64,000 nt of DNA from Desulfurispirillum indicum S5 (GTDB lineage Bacteria; Chrysiogenota; Chrysiogenetes; Chrysiogenales; Chrysiogenaceae): the NCBI RefSeq assembly GCF_000177635.2, contig NC_014836.1, forward strand, positions 1,562,001 through 1,626,000, in the 5' to 3' direction. The notes below the pieces were generated by a model. That model had not been told where the DNA came from. It worked only from the letters and a program-made list of their open reading frames with translations, and ran no database searches. A program made the translations under genes and the position numbers. This document shows, one piece after another, positions 50,805-60,144 of the stretch (its first letter is position 1; each line of letters opens with the position of its first letter).

Positions 50805-53800
50805 ATGGAAATTACTATCTACGGTGGATTTAACACCGTTACCGGCATTATGCAGCAAATTGCCTTATTCTTCTCAGATTCGTCCTTACCGATGGTATTT
50901 ATTGCCATGTTTGTAGCCGGTGTCCTGGGCGCAGGGATTAACGAATTCTATTCAGGTATCCAAAGGGGCAAGTCCACGATAGTGGCCGCCCTGATTACCT
51001 GTTTGCTCGGCCTGGCCTTATCCAAGGTCTTTATCTTCAACACGGGCAACCTGGTGATTTATGACCGCACCTCCAATCAGCATGCTATAATTAGTGATGT
51101 GCCTGATGGTCTGCGGATCATGTACCGGCTCTTCAACACCCTGGAAAACTTCTTTGTTGAGCGCTGGTACACTGCCAGCCATCACCCAGCCCTTGACTAC
51201 CGCGACAACGCCAATGGCATCGGGTTTGACATGTTTCTGAACGCTTCCAAGGTAGGCGGCATCCCCAATGACCCACTTATTAACCGCTCATTGCAGCGCT
51301 ACTGGACAGATTGCGTGACCTTTGCCCTGAAGGTTCCGGCCAGCAACCTCACTATGGCCGAGATGATGCACGGCGATGCCCCTGGCGGCCTGATCGCATC
51401 ATTCGGTAAAGCGCAGCACCCAATGCTCCAGACCCAGTTCTATCAATCCAACGATACCCATAAAAGCGGCACCTGGATGAGCTGCAGGGATAGTTGGGAC
51501 AACATCAGGCCATATATCACCAATCCGGCAAACTTTACCCAAAGCCGGGACAGGATATGCGCATCAGCTGGAGTTGATATCAACGACCCGTTGCAACTGC
51601 AAAGCTGTGAGCAAAAAATCAACCAGCACATTCAGTTCATCTCCAATGGCCAGGTCACAGGCGGTCTTGGCCACTTCAACGCGCTGATGAATCTGGCCAG
51701 ATCAACTTTCGAAGTCACGAAAATCGGTGGCGACCATGCTATTAACCGATTTATCCAGCAAGATTTCACGGTCAAGGGAATCGGCGCAATCATGGGCTCA
51801 TCAGGTTACATGGGCGAAGCTCGCTACGCCATGTTTGCTATCGTTGGGGCGATGTCGTGTGTATTGATGCTCCTGTGGCCGACACCTGTATTTGGGAAGG
51901 CCTTTGCAGGGATCATCTACCTGTGGGGGTTCATATTCTTCTGGGCAATTGGTGATGCTATTGCCCATAAAATTGCTGTTGACCGGGCATTTGACCTGTA
52001 CGCAGAACTCCGGGCTACTGGCGGCACTATTGGAATAAACACCCTCTTTCATATCCCCAGCGAGACCGCAAAGGCGCTTGGGGTGTTCGGCCAAATGCGG
52101 GCCTACTCAATGCTGGTCGCCACAATCATCACTGGATTCCTCTTCAAGGTATCAAGCCCAGGCATGGCCCAGCTTGGCAGCCGCATAGGTGGTGCGATGT
52201 CTGATATTGGCAGCTCGGCAGCTGAAAGGATGATGACACCAGGTGGGTACAATTCCACCATTGAGAGCACTAAAATGGGACAGGGCCATCTGCAGCAGTC
52301 GCTTTATAATACAGGGCATGGCTATGACGAGTATTCTAATGCGGAAGCGAATAGAGTTGGAAAAGACTTTGGCCAAAACTTCATCCAGTCTGATGTCGCG
52401 GAGGCCCTTGATAAACAGGGACTGCTCCCCAATAACATTCCAGGAGGAAACATGGCGGCACTAGGTGCTGCCGGTGGCAGCACATTCAGGATTGCGGCTG
52501 ACGGCGGAGTTGCGGATGGTGCGATTAATCCAGATACGAGCAAACTCTCAACGATGATGATAACGAAAGCAGGTACCGAGAATCCTGATGGAACATTCAC
52601 AGGCGTTGAAAAACACGGCACCCCAGACCTTGGTTACCTCCAGGTATCCGCAGGCACTGCCACACAACAGGCAGCGCGTGACACCTACCAGCAGATGGAT
52701 CAGAATCAGCAGGCCGCGGCCCGAGCATACACCGAAAGCACCAGCACACTTGATAGCCAACGGCAGAACTTTGATGAAACCGTGAGAAATTCGGATGTAT
52801 ACAGTCGGCAGGATCGGGAAGCGCTGGCGCATGTACAAGCGCAACAGGGAACACTCGCGACAGGACTTGCCAAAAAAATATCTGATAGCACAGGGATGGA
52901 CTACAAAGATGCTCAATCAATTGCAAGAGCACTTACTGCCTCAGTTACTGCCAGTGCAAGTGTTGGTACCCCTGGTGGAAGTATCTCTCCTGTAAAAGCG
53001 AAGCTGGAAGCCGCGCTTAAAGCCGAAGGCAGGTCACTTGATGAAGAAACTATCACTCGCGCCCTTAACTCTCTTGAATCTGACGACTGGAGCAAAGTCA
53101 GGAGCTTCCAGGAAACCCAATCCCAAACGTACAGTGGGCTTGCTGAAAAAGCCACCAGCTCATCTGACGAAAACGCCATCGCTGCTGCGCGTGGGCTGGT
53201 TCACAGCCTTGACACCCAGCGTCAAGCATCTGAAGCATTCACAGAGTCCAATACCCGCCTGTCTGCCGCCGGGCAAGTCTTGGAGCGTGCAGAAACAGAC
53301 TCAACATCCAGAAACAGTAACTTGTCTGCAGTGGTTCTTGACAGGCTCAAACAGACCTATGGGGATGGCGCTGCTGACACTCTCCTGCGCGAAGCAAACA
53401 CCAGTGGAAACGCGGCAGCTCGCGCCAAGGTGGATGAGGTAGCTGCTCAGGTAGCCCAGCAGGAGATCAAGACAGAGTTTGACAGAACACTGGGCAAAAA
53501 GATGGCAGATGTGCAGAGCACTACCGCGAACATCGAACCTCCTAAGTCCCAGGCTGAGGTTGCCGACGGGTACGAAAATCGAAACTATGAATCCGGAGTG
53601 CCAAAGTCCGATAGGAACAACCTGGTTATGCCCCCTCTGCCAGATGGCACTCCACCAATATCCGATGAAAACCCAACTGGCCACCTTGTCCCTGCAGCCC
53701 AGATCAATGCGGCTGCAGCACAAGGTTCTGGTGATTTTAACGATCAAACGTACACAGCCACCCATACACCAGGATCAGGAAAAGAGGAGATAAAGGAAAA

Positions 53801-53930
53801 AGAGGAATATATGAGAACAAGGGGAGTTCATTATAATAATAACCCAAAGGGCAAAGTAACAGATGAGCAGCGGCACGAAGCAAACTCTGCAGCCCCGATA
53901 AGAGGCTTCAGACATAACCGCTCAGACTGA
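50805..53930 (+). CDS. traG: TraG, mating-pair stabilisation and entry-exclusion target
   Basis: 1041 residues. N-terminal half polytopic (SLPMVFIAMFVAGVLGAGI, IVAALITCLLGLALSKVFIF, YAMFAIVGAMSCVLMLLW, IIYLWGFIFFWAIGDAI, AYSMLVATIITGFLF); C-terminal half soluble and coiled-coil rich, Ala/Gln/Thr heavy (about 560-1041). F TraG layout (938 aa). Last gene of the tra operon. Confidence 0.9.
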   Translation: MEITIYGGFNTVTGIMQQIALFFSDSSLPMVFIAMFVAGVLGAGINEFYSGIQRGKSTIVAALITCLLGLALSKVFIFNTGNLVIYDRTSNQHAIISDVPDGLRIMYRLFNTLENFFVERWYTASHHPALDYRDNANGIGFDMFLNASKVGGIPNDPLINRSLQRYWTDCVTFALKVPASNLTMAEMMHGDAPGGLIASFGKAQHPMLQTQFYQSNDTHKSGTWMSCRDSWDNIRPYITNPANFTQSRDRICASAGVDINDPLQLQSCEQKINQHIQFISNGQVTGGLGHFNALMNLARSTFEVTKIGGDHAINRFIQQDFTVKGIGAIMGSSGYMGEARYAMFAIVGAMSCVLMLLWPTPVFGKAFAGIIYLWGFIFFWAIGDAIAHKIAVDRAFDLYAELRATGGTIGINTLFHIPSETAKALGVFGQMRAYSMLVATIITGFLFKVSSPGMAQLGSRIGGAMSDIGSSAAERMMTPGGYNSTIESTKMGQGHLQQSLYNTGHGYDEYSNAEANRVGKDFGQNFIQSDVAEALDKQGLLPNNIPGGNMAALGAAGGSTFRIAADGGVADGAINPDTSKLSTMMITKAGTENPDGTFTGVEKHGTPDLGYLQVSAGTATQQAARDTYQQMDQNQQAAARAYTESTSTLDSQRQNFDETVRNSDVYSRQDREALAHVQAQQGTLATGLAKKISDSTGMDYKDAQSIARALTASVTASASVGTPGGSISPVKAKLEAALKAEGRSLDEETITRALNSLESDDWSKVRSFQETQSQTYSGLAEKATSSSDENAIAAARGLVHSLDTQRQASEAFTESNTRLSAAGQVLERAETDSTSRNSNLSAVVLDRLKQTYGDGAADTLLREANTSGNAAARAKVDEVAAQVAQQEIKTEFDRTLGKKMADVQSTTANIEPPKSQAEVADGYENRNYESGVPKSDRNNLVMPPLPDGTPPISDENPTGHLVPAAQINAAAAQGSGDFNDQTYTATHTPGSGKEEIKEKEEYMRTRGVHYNNNPKGKVTDEQRHEANSAAPIRGFRHNRSD

Positions 53931-53945
53931 CAACACCACCCAACA

Positions 53946-53976
53946 AAAAAGCCACCCGAAAGGGTGGCTTTTTTGT
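53946..53976. terminator. Bidirectional terminator after traG
   Basis: AAAAAAGCCACCC-gaaa-GGGTGGCTTTTTT; serves traG and the opposing 53987 gene. Confidence 0.9.
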
Positions 53977-53986
53977 TAAAACTCGT

Positions 53987-54289
53987 TTATCGATCCCAGT
54001 TCCAGTGGTTATCGAGGCTTAAATCAAAAGTATTCTTCACATCATCATCACACAATCCACTCGTTACATTCAACCCTGTCTCAATCCAAGGCTTCTGCCC
54101 CTCAACGGGACCCAAATGAGTGAGCTGTCGGCCTTCATGGAAATCAGCGGGAACAGGCACCTGGTCTGCGGGAGTATCCATGCCATTTGCCTTGCGGATC
54201 TTCTCACGTAAAGCGAGGAAGTAAACTGCCAGAACGCCGAAAACAAGAAGTGCGATAACGCTATATTGTAAAAACAGTAAAGTATTCAT
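53987..54289 (-). CDS. Small membrane protein opposite traG
   Basis: 100 residues, GGGAGATAAAAGAG before the ATG. One N-terminal helix (LLFLQYSVIALLVFGVLAVYFLAL) then a soluble tail with a Cys (SGLCDDDVKN). Its place after traG and opposite orientation suggest entry exclusion (like TraS/Eex), but that is an inference. Confidence 0.6.
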   Translation of the reverse strand: MNTLLFLQYSVIALLVFGVLAVYFLALREKIRKANGMDTPADQVPVPADFHEGRQLTHLGPVEGQKPWIETGLNVTSGLCDDDVKNTFDLSLDNHWNWDR

Positions 54290-54629
54290 CTCTTTTATCT
54301 CCCTTGATTTACTTGAATCTCAGATAGTAGTATTATCGGAATTCCCAGCGCAAAAGTCAAGGAAAAAATCGCCGCAATGCATTATTTTACATTGAGTTAT
54401 CCACAACCTCCGCCATTTTAGCCACCGTGCCTTCCTCCACCGACGGCCACCGGGCCGCCCGGCGTGGGGGGTACCCCTATGGGGGGTCGCCGGGTCTGCG
54501 GTGGGTAAATTATGTATAAATCTGCTTCCATTATTGACTTTCAAGTCTAGTTGGATACAGTACATCCAAAAATATAACCCAAATACTGTAAAACAGCACA
54601 ACAAAATATTTCTGTAGAAAGAGTTTATT
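54290..54629. other. Intergenic with DnaA box, GC hairpin and promoter
   Basis: TTATCCACA (54397) is a perfect DnaA box. CCCGGCG...CGCCGGG with an inner ACCCC-tat-GGGG forms a stable hairpin near 54458-54495. TTGACT (54534) and TACAGT (54556), 16 bp apart, could drive the lipoprotein gene at 54630. No gene seen. Confidence 0.5.
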
Positions 54630-55199
54630 ATGAGAGCCCTTCTTATAGCCACTACCCTGGCTGGTATTTTCTTCATTTCTGGTTGCGGAGAAGCGCCTTA
54701 TCAAAACAACTATAAGCGCACATCAGGGTACTCCACTCAGCAAACCCCAACCTACCCAAAGCAAACAAGTAATACACCCCAGCAGCAATTGGCAATTGCA
54801 CGCAATGGTAACTATTTCAGGAAAAATATCCTTAATAATGAAGAGAGGAAGTTATACTGGGCTCTTGTTCATAAATTAAAAGGCAAAAAACTCACTATCA
54901 TACCCCAGGTAAGCCTCGGTGAAGTAATTGGCTCCAAGATTGACAGTGAATTTTACGCTATTAACTCCAAGCGCTGCGATTTTTGCATTGTCGATCAAGA
55001 CACGTTTTTACCGTTGTTCGCCATTGAATACTACGGTGATGGCCGCAACTACGGCTTAAACAGCGGGAGCAATAATATACGAGATGCAATCAAACAAACT
55101 GCCCTGGAGATAGCAGGGGTAACCTACATAATAGTTAGACCGCAAGACCTGAGTGATATTGATTCGTTTATAGACAGAGAAATTCTTGGCCGTATCTGA
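54630..55199 (+). CDS. Lipoprotein with DUF2726 domain
   Basis: 189 residues. Lipobox FISGC (Cys at 19), then a Tyr/Thr/Gln-rich linker (NNYKRTSGYSTQQTPTYPKQ). C-domain ILNNEERKLYWALVHKLKGKKLTIIPQVSLGEVI, FYAINSKRCDFCIVD, FAIEYYGDGRNYG matches DUF2726, a nuclease-like fold usually cytosolic. A lipid-anchored, periplasmic copy is odd and might attack incoming DNA. Confidence 0.75.
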   Translation: MRALLIATTLAGIFFISGCGEAPYQNNYKRTSGYSTQQTPTYPKQTSNTPQQQLAIARNGNYFRKNILNNEERKLYWALVHKLKGKKLTIIPQVSLGEVIGSKIDSEFYAINSKRCDFCIVDQDTFLPLFAIEYYGDGRNYGLNSGSNNIRDAIKQTALEIAGVTYIIVRPQDLSDIDSFIDREILGRI

Positions 55200-55202
55200 A
55201 AC

Positions 55203-55233
55203 ACTCGTCCGGCAGATTTTCTCTGCCGGACGA
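55203..55233. terminator. Terminator between convergent genes
   Basis: CTCGTCCGGCAGA-ttttc-TCTGCCGGACGAG, a perfect 13-bp stem; no long T tract, so moderate. Confidence 0.65.
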
Positions 55234-55240
55234 GTTCGCA

Positions 55241-56857
55241 TTAGTTTAGCTTCTGCATCATTGAGTCAATCTTCCTAGATAGCTCAGTAAACGCTGAATG
55301 CTCCCGTTGCACCGCTGAGTTCGCTATGGCGCTCTGCTCAAGCCTGGCGAAATGATCTTCCAGGCGCACAACTCTACCACGCAGGTCCTCACCACCAGAC
55401 TCAAGAGTTGAAACCCGCCCTTCAAGAGCAGCGATCTTGGTCTTGAAATTTGTCAGTGCTCCGTGAATCTGCACGCCATAGTTCTCAATACCCTCCCGAA
55501 CCCTTTCTCGTACATGATTTCTCACCATATCAAGGGCAAGACGATGAACCTCCAATTCTTTTTCGTAGTCCTGGCGGGTTTTACCCTGACCAGTCAACTT
55601 CTCAGTGACTTTTCCAGGCCCAATAAACAAGTCCTGGGAATCCGGGTGGGTGATATTGAAGTACCTATAATACTTCACGGCCTCTGGTAATCTGCTGGCC
55701 TCTACCACTGCCCGGCTGGCGTTATAGGACAGCATTACCCGCAATCCTGACCAGGCATTAAACCAGATAAAATCTCTACCCTCCATAAGGGAAAGATCAG
55801 CGCAGCGTCGCTTCCACCAACTACTGAACACTTCCTTGTACCCGATCAGATCATACAACTCCTGAGCGTCATAAAACTCTTCCTCAATACCACCAAGCAG
55901 CACCCTTTGTGGCGCTATTGGAAAATCCCTCTCCAAGGAGGAAGATGCAGGCGCTTCAGAATGCGGTACCCTTTTCTGGCCAGCCAGGGCATGCTCATAC
56001 TTCCCATGTTTCCGAATGGCCGGAAGAACCTCCGAGGTCACCCAGCGCCGGAATTTCTTTGCCTCTGGTTTGCGACTTTTCAGGATGGCATTGTAAAGTC
56101 CTGACTCGTTGATTATCGTCAACTCTACCTGCCGCGAAATGGCTCCATGACGGTTTTGGCTAGATGTGTCCACATTGTGGACACCCTTTTCATCATCATC
56201 CAACATGCGAACCATATGAGGTGCATGCTTGAAGTCAAGCGCCTTGGCAATATCACTGGCCACGAACCATACCTGCTCATCCAGAATCACCGTGCGCACC
56301 TCACACTCTCCAAAATGGAACACCATGGGCGCTTCGCTATCCTGGCCAGCCCTCTGGATTCCTTCGCCGCTCCTCTCGCTATCCATCTCACAGCGCGACT
56401 CTATAGCTTCCCGTTCATCAAGATGCCTCTCGAAGGACTCCCGTGCCAGCTTGTCAAAGTCAATCAGTCGCTTTGATCCGGATTCACCTGAATCAAGAGA
56501 TGCTCCCGCATTTTTCTCACTGGCACTGCCTGAGCACAGCTGATCGCGGTAAAGCGGGAGGAGTTCTTTTTCTGCCCAGCGGATAAATCGGCGAGTGGCT
56601 ATAAATTTTTTTGAGTGGGAGGTTGCGAGCTTGACATAGAGCCCTCTAAGGCTAACACAGAGCATTGGCATACGGCCTTCTGGGCTGAGTTTTCTGCACC
56701 AATTTTCATCATCATCCAGGCTCCGCACTATATCTTTGGCAGTCTGATATTCCAGCGCCTTGGCAATATCCCGGCCCAAAAACCACACCTGTCCATCGAG
56801 GGCAATAACCCTGAGACGCAGCCCACAATAGCTATGCTCATTAAAGGTGACTTTCAT
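55241..56857 (-). CDS. Double BRO-N antirepressor-like protein
   Basis: 538 residues. Two BRO-N domains in series: residues 1-105 (VWFLGRDIAKALEYQTAKDIVRSLDDDE...RWAEKELLPLYR) and about 178-290 (VWFVASDIAKALDFKHAPHMVRMLDDDE...RWVTSEVLPAIRKHG), then an AntA/P63C-like part (DAQELYDLIGYKEVFSSWWKRR) and a C-terminal coiled coil (LEGRVSTLESGGEDLRGRVVRLEDHFARLEQ). One extra BRO-N domain relative to the 2262 protein; the C-terminal domains align. Overlaps its partner gene by 4 nt. Confidence 0.85.
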   Translation of the reverse strand: MKVTFNEHSYCGLRLRVIALDGQVWFLGRDIAKALEYQTAKDIVRSLDDDENWCRKLSPEGRMPMLCVSLRGLYVKLATSHSKKFIATRRFIRWAEKELLPLYRDQLCSGSASEKNAGASLDSGESGSKRLIDFDKLARESFERHLDEREAIESRCEMDSERSGEGIQRAGQDSEAPMVFHFGECEVRTVILDEQVWFVASDIAKALDFKHAPHMVRMLDDDEKGVHNVDTSSQNRHGAISRQVELTIINESGLYNAILKSRKPEAKKFRRWVTSEVLPAIRKHGKYEHALAGQKRVPHSEAPASSSLERDFPIAPQRVLLGGIEEEFYDAQELYDLIGYKEVFSSWWKRRCADLSLMEGRDFIWFNAWSGLRVMLSYNASRAVVEASRLPEAVKYYRYFNITHPDSQDLFIGPGKVTEKLTGQGKTRQDYEKELEVHRLALDMVRNHVRERVREGIENYGVQIHGALTNFKTKIAALEGRVSTLESGGEDLRGRVVRLEDHFARLEQSAIANSAVQREHSAFTELSRKIDSMMQKLN

Positions 56858-57117
56858 ACATCACCCCCAGTAGACCCTACAAGTGCCTCAGCGTTGTTTC
56901 GGGTAATTACCAGCTCTTCCTGAATGCCACGCATTAAACGAACAAGCCCCTCACGGCAATTACCTGTCATGTCTGACAGGTCCTGGTGAAGGGCGTAGAT
57001 GATAAAGTCAATGCGCTGCTGGGAGGACTCTACAGAGTCAATAATGTTGAGCAGGGTGGTGTGAACCGGTGGTGGAGACTCAGGAATGGTTGGAAATACA
57101 GACGTTGTTCGGGCCAT
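56854..57117 (-). CDS. Small partner of the BRO-N protein, second copy
   Basis: 87 residues from the ATG at 57117 (TTGGAGGTGCC). SVESSQQRIDFIIYALHQDLSDMTGNCREGLVRLMRGIQEEL is the counterpart of the 3794 and 60524 proteins. Same overlap with the BRO-N gene. Function unknown. Confidence 0.6.
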   Translation of the reverse strand: MARTTSVFPTIPESPPPVHTTLLNIIDSVESSQQRIDFIIYALHQDLSDMTGNCREGLVRLMRGIQEELVITRNNAEALVGSTGGDV

Positions 57118-57316
57118 GATGGCACCTCCAAGGTTTTTTTAGTGTGCCACTCATGTATGCGTGAATGGCGGGCGCACTAACGGTACCTTAGGAACCGCCC
57201 CGGTATTCCCCGTAAGGGTATTGTATTTCCGGCTGTAACCCGCCAATAATGGACAGCAGATACAAAAAAGCCACAGCTTACGGGTGCGGGTGTCCGCTAA
57301 GGTTTTGTTAGATCTT
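57118..57316 (-). promoter_or_regulatory. Structured leader of BRO-N operon, copy 2
   Basis: In RNA sense ACCTTAG (complement 57296-57302) pairs with CTAAGGT in the centre (complement 57184-57191), and CCCGTAAG with CTTACGGG. The central segment can also contact the CCTTGGAGG ribosome region. Both helices have changed compared with copy 1 while still pairing. Confidence 0.6.
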
Positions 57317-57317
57317 C

Positions 57318-57347
57318 AGGATAGGTGAAAATTGGCGGGGATGTCAA
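57318..57347 (-). promoter_or_regulatory. Sigma-70-type promoter of BRO-N operon 2
   Basis: -35 TTGACA (complement 57342-57347), 18-bp spacer, -10 TATCCT (complement 57318-57323); same CCCCCC...TCCCC flanks as at 4239 and 6078. Confidence 0.65.
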
Positions 57348-57352
57348 GGGGG

Positions 57353-57518
57353 GAGTTATATGGTCGTTCTCGAACGGTCGCCAGTAAGCAGCTAAGCGGT
57401 AATAATTTATGTGCGATAGGTAATGAAGCGCACGAGCATGATTATCAACTCGCATACCTCGGGAGATAAGCAACTCTAGCTGCTCATGATAGGTTTTCGG
57501 AGGTTTCGTGAATTGCAT
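57353..57518 (-). pseudogene. Abi_2 (AbiD/AbiF-type) N-terminal remnant
   Basis: From an ATG at 57518: MQFTKPPKTYHEQLELLISR, HYLSHINYYRLAAYWRPFEN match the start of Abi_2 abortive-infection proteins (about 300 aa), then the frame runs into the CCCCCC/TTGACA block of the BRO-N promoter and beyond. Only about 55 residues remain. Probably cut by arrival of the BRO-N module. Confidence 0.65.
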
Positions 57519-57786
57519 TAATAGACCCCAAAAAAATAACCCCCCATGGTGCGCAGATCTGACGGGATGCGTGGGGGGTGTTGTTAAAAAACAAGCTAAC
57601 ACTTCACGAAAAAAAATCAAGCGAAATTTTTTTGCCAACCTTAAAGGCTCATTCGATCAAGCGTAATTCACCAGCTATTTCCTCTATCACACCCCTGCCC
57701 CGCACTCTCTGACAATACTGCAAATAATGGGTATACGGATTTAATGGTTGATGGGGCATCTTCACTCCACCAACCTGATGCCACCC
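57519..57786. other. Gap before the transposase
   Basis: Carries the dispersed repeat shared with 17371 (57645-57680). GGGGCATCTTCAC at 57753 may be the left tip of the insertion sequence; its reverse-complement-like partner is at 59093. No gene. Confidence 0.4.
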
Positions 57787-59103
57787 TCAGATGGTTGATA
57801 GATCGACCCCGTAGTTGAGTTCCTCTAAGAAGTCTGGCAGTCCATAACCGATGGTTTTCTTGTAGAACGGAGAGACCTTCGCAGTCGGGGCCTTCTTCTT
57901 GTGCTTGGTGGTGTAGAGCATTCGTGCCCGCATCACCTCGAAGGAGTAACCACGTCCTTCACGGTTCTTGTCCTTGGCCAATCGGTTGATCGACTCAGTG
58001 TAAGCGTTAGTGACGGGCATGTCTGTCTCAAAGTAGGTCATGATCTCTTCGCGCCAGTTGCCCACAGCCCTGACCAGATCGCTCCAGACTTCCTTCTGGC
58101 CCTTGGGGATGGTGTCTATCCAGTCGTCCAGGGCGGCCTCTGCCTGTACCCGTGTGGAGGCGTCCCAAATACCGTAGAAACGCTCCTTGTGTTCGTATGC
58201 GGCTCGCAGCTGCGGGAATGCACCCGTCCATGTTTCCATGATTAACCACTCCCGGTCTGAGACTTCGTGAGCACGTTTCAGCAGGATTTTCCGGTCTCCC
58301 TTGAGGGTTCGGCTTTGGGCGGGTTTCAGATCCTTTCTGAGACCCTTACGCACCTTCTCCAAGGCATCGTTGGCCATACGCACCACATGGAACTTATCGA
58401 CCACAATGCGGGCCTGTGGCAGCACGGACTTGACCGCTGCCCGGTAGGGGTTCCACATGTCCATGCTGACGATCTCGACCTTTTGTCGGTCTTTCAGCTT
58501 CATTAGGTAGTTGGTTACCACATCCTGTCGGCGTGTAGCCAGCAGGTCGAGCAGGGTTCGCTCCTCGATGTTGGTCAGAATGCAGCGGTAGCGCTTGTTC
58601 AGGTACAGCTCGTCGATACCCAAAATGCGGGGTGTCTCGAAGCGGTGCCAGCGCCCCAGGAACTCGGCGCGGGCGTTGAAGATGTCGCGTACCGTCTTCT
58701 CGTCTAGACCGGTCTGTGCCGCTACGAAGGTGTAGGGGTGATTGAAAGATTCCTTCTCCACGTATTCATGCAGACGCAACGTCATGCGGAAACCGTCCAC
58801 CATCTCCGGTAGCTGGGGCCTGAAGGTGGTCTTGCAGGCCCGGCAGGTGTACCGGCGTCGGACTACCCAGAGGGTGACCCGCTTGCCGTGGATGGGCAGA
58901 TCACGATAGGGAACATCACGCTTGCCGAACCGCACGAACTCACCCTGCACTCCGCATTCTTCGCAGGCAATGGGATCGGGCGCGTCCACTTGGAAGTGCA
59001 TTTCGTCGTCGGTTGTTTTGCAGCCAAGCACCTCATACTCTGGCAAATGTATGCTGTTACTTTCTTGTAAATCGTTCATTCAATATCCTAAAAAAGGTGC
59101 CCG
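57753..59103 (-). mobile_element. ISL3-family insertion sequence
   Basis: Ends are guessed: GGGGCATCTTC at 57753 and the complement GGGCACCTTTTT at 59102 share GGGCA(T/C)CTT. The right tip overlaps the last codons of the Dam-type methylase gene. No duplicated target confirmed by eye. Confidence 0.5.
57787..59079 (-). CDS. tnp: ISL3-family transposase
   Basis: 430 residues. N-terminal zinc fingers (CEECGVQGEFVRFG, CRACKTTFRPQLP), helix-turn-helix, then DDE core: ILGIDELYLNK, VSMDMWNPYRAAVKSVLPQARIVVDKFHVVR and NAYTESINRLAK. Full-length and intact. ATG at 59079 with AGGAT. Leftward, next to the methylase gene. Confidence 0.9.
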   Translation of the reverse strand: MNDLQESNSIHLPEYEVLGCKTTDDEMHFQVDAPDPIACEECGVQGEFVRFGKRDVPYRDLPIHGKRVTLWVVRRRYTCRACKTTFRPQLPEMVDGFRMTLRLHEYVEKESFNHPYTFVAAQTGLDEKTVRDIFNARAEFLGRWHRFETPRILGIDELYLNKRYRCILTNIEERTLLDLLATRRQDVVTNYLMKLKDRQKVEIVSMDMWNPYRAAVKSVLPQARIVVDKFHVVRMANDALEKVRKGLRKDLKPAQSRTLKGDRKILLKRAHEVSDREWLIMETWTGAFPQLRAAYEHKERFYGIWDASTRVQAEAALDDWIDTIPKGQKEVWSDLVRAVGNWREEIMTYFETDMPVTNAYTESINRLAKDKNREGRGYSFEVMRARMLYTTKHKKKAPTAKVSPFYKKTIGYGLPDFLEELNYGVDLSTI

Positions 59104-60131
59104 TAATGCCTGGTGATATGTTCTCGACTGATCCCTGTCATCCGAGACACCTCCACTTTTGTCACTTTTTTCTTCATGCGCTTCAGACTGTAAATCGCTT
59201 CTTTTATTGCGGACTCGGACTGTTCCCGCCTATGTCGGTGAACCCTCAAGGCCGCCTTTTGGCGGTTTGTCAGGTCTGAATCACTCTCAATATCCTGATA
59301 TGTGGGAAAATCTTTTTTATTCAAACAGTTGGGAGACACCCAAAGACATTCCGTCCTCTTTGTTCGAGTTTTGCTTGTGCTGGCGTATGTCTCTATATCT
59401 ACTCGATTCCATCCCGCATTTTCTAACGGAAGGTAAACAGGTGTTTTATAACCCGACAAAACAAACATCCCGCTAGACGACAGCAGCAGATCGACAAGCG
59501 TATGATGATCCTCAATGGTCATTTCATTCTCATACTGACCATTAATTCGAGTGTCTGGCACATACGGGGGATCGAGATAGAACAGGGTTCCAGGTCTATC
59601 ATATCGAGGGATTAGATCAGTGAAGCACAGGTTTTCAATCTGAACTTTTCGCATTCTCGCTTGCACATTGGGAAGACGCTCTATGCCCGTGTGAAACTTG
59701 CGAACGCTGGCACTGTATCCACCTGCCGGAGCGTCAACGCAGTATGACCACTGCTTAGCTAAGCCCCCGTGAGACTGGCGTTGCACAACGATCATGAGCC
59801 TTGCAAGCTCAATTTCATCATATTCATCATCGATAGATGCAGCTGCGGCCTTGAACTCATCTCTACTGTATGGGGTTAATTCCAGTCTGCGAACCAGCTC
59901 TTGAGTTTTTCGCTTGTCGGATAGCACATTAAACAGACTGGTCATCTTTCTGTTCAGATCGTTATATACCTCAACTTTGCTTGGTTTTTTGCCAAGCAGA
60001 ACAGCTCCACTTCCACCAAACACATCGACATACGTCTGATGATCTGGAAAGTGCTTAACGATCTCCTTTACCAGCCTGCTTTTACTTCCGAACCACGTAA
60101 CAGGCGGCGGTACTGGCTCATATTGCTTCAT
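59088..60131 (-). CDS. Dam-like (D12 class) DNA adenine methyltransferase
   Basis: 347 residues from the ATG at 60131 (GGAGTGAGA). VTWFGSKSRLVKEIV, VDVFGGSGAVLLGKKPS (motif I) and FYLDPPYVPDTR (motif IV) are the D12 blocks. The C-terminal extension KKVTKVEVSRMTGISREHITRHYGHLF looks like a helix-turn-helix, absent in Dam, so it may bind a specific site or autoregulate. Stop lies in the IS edge. Confidence 0.85.
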   Translation of the reverse strand: MKQYEPVPPPVTWFGSKSRLVKEIVKHFPDHQTYVDVFGGSGAVLLGKKPSKVEVYNDLNRKMTSLFNVLSDKRKTQELVRRLELTPYSRDEFKAAAASIDDEYDEIELARLMIVVQRQSHGGLAKQWSYCVDAPAGGYSASVRKFHTGIERLPNVQARMRKVQIENLCFTDLIPRYDRPGTLFYLDPPYVPDTRINGQYENEMTIEDHHTLVDLLLSSSGMFVLSGYKTPVYLPLENAGWNRVDIETYASTSKTRTKRTECLWVSPNCLNKKDFPTYQDIESDSDLTNRQKAALRVHRHRREQSESAIKEAIYSLKRMKKKVTKVEVSRMTGISREHITRHYGHLF

Positions 60132-60144
60132 TCTCACTCCAAGC

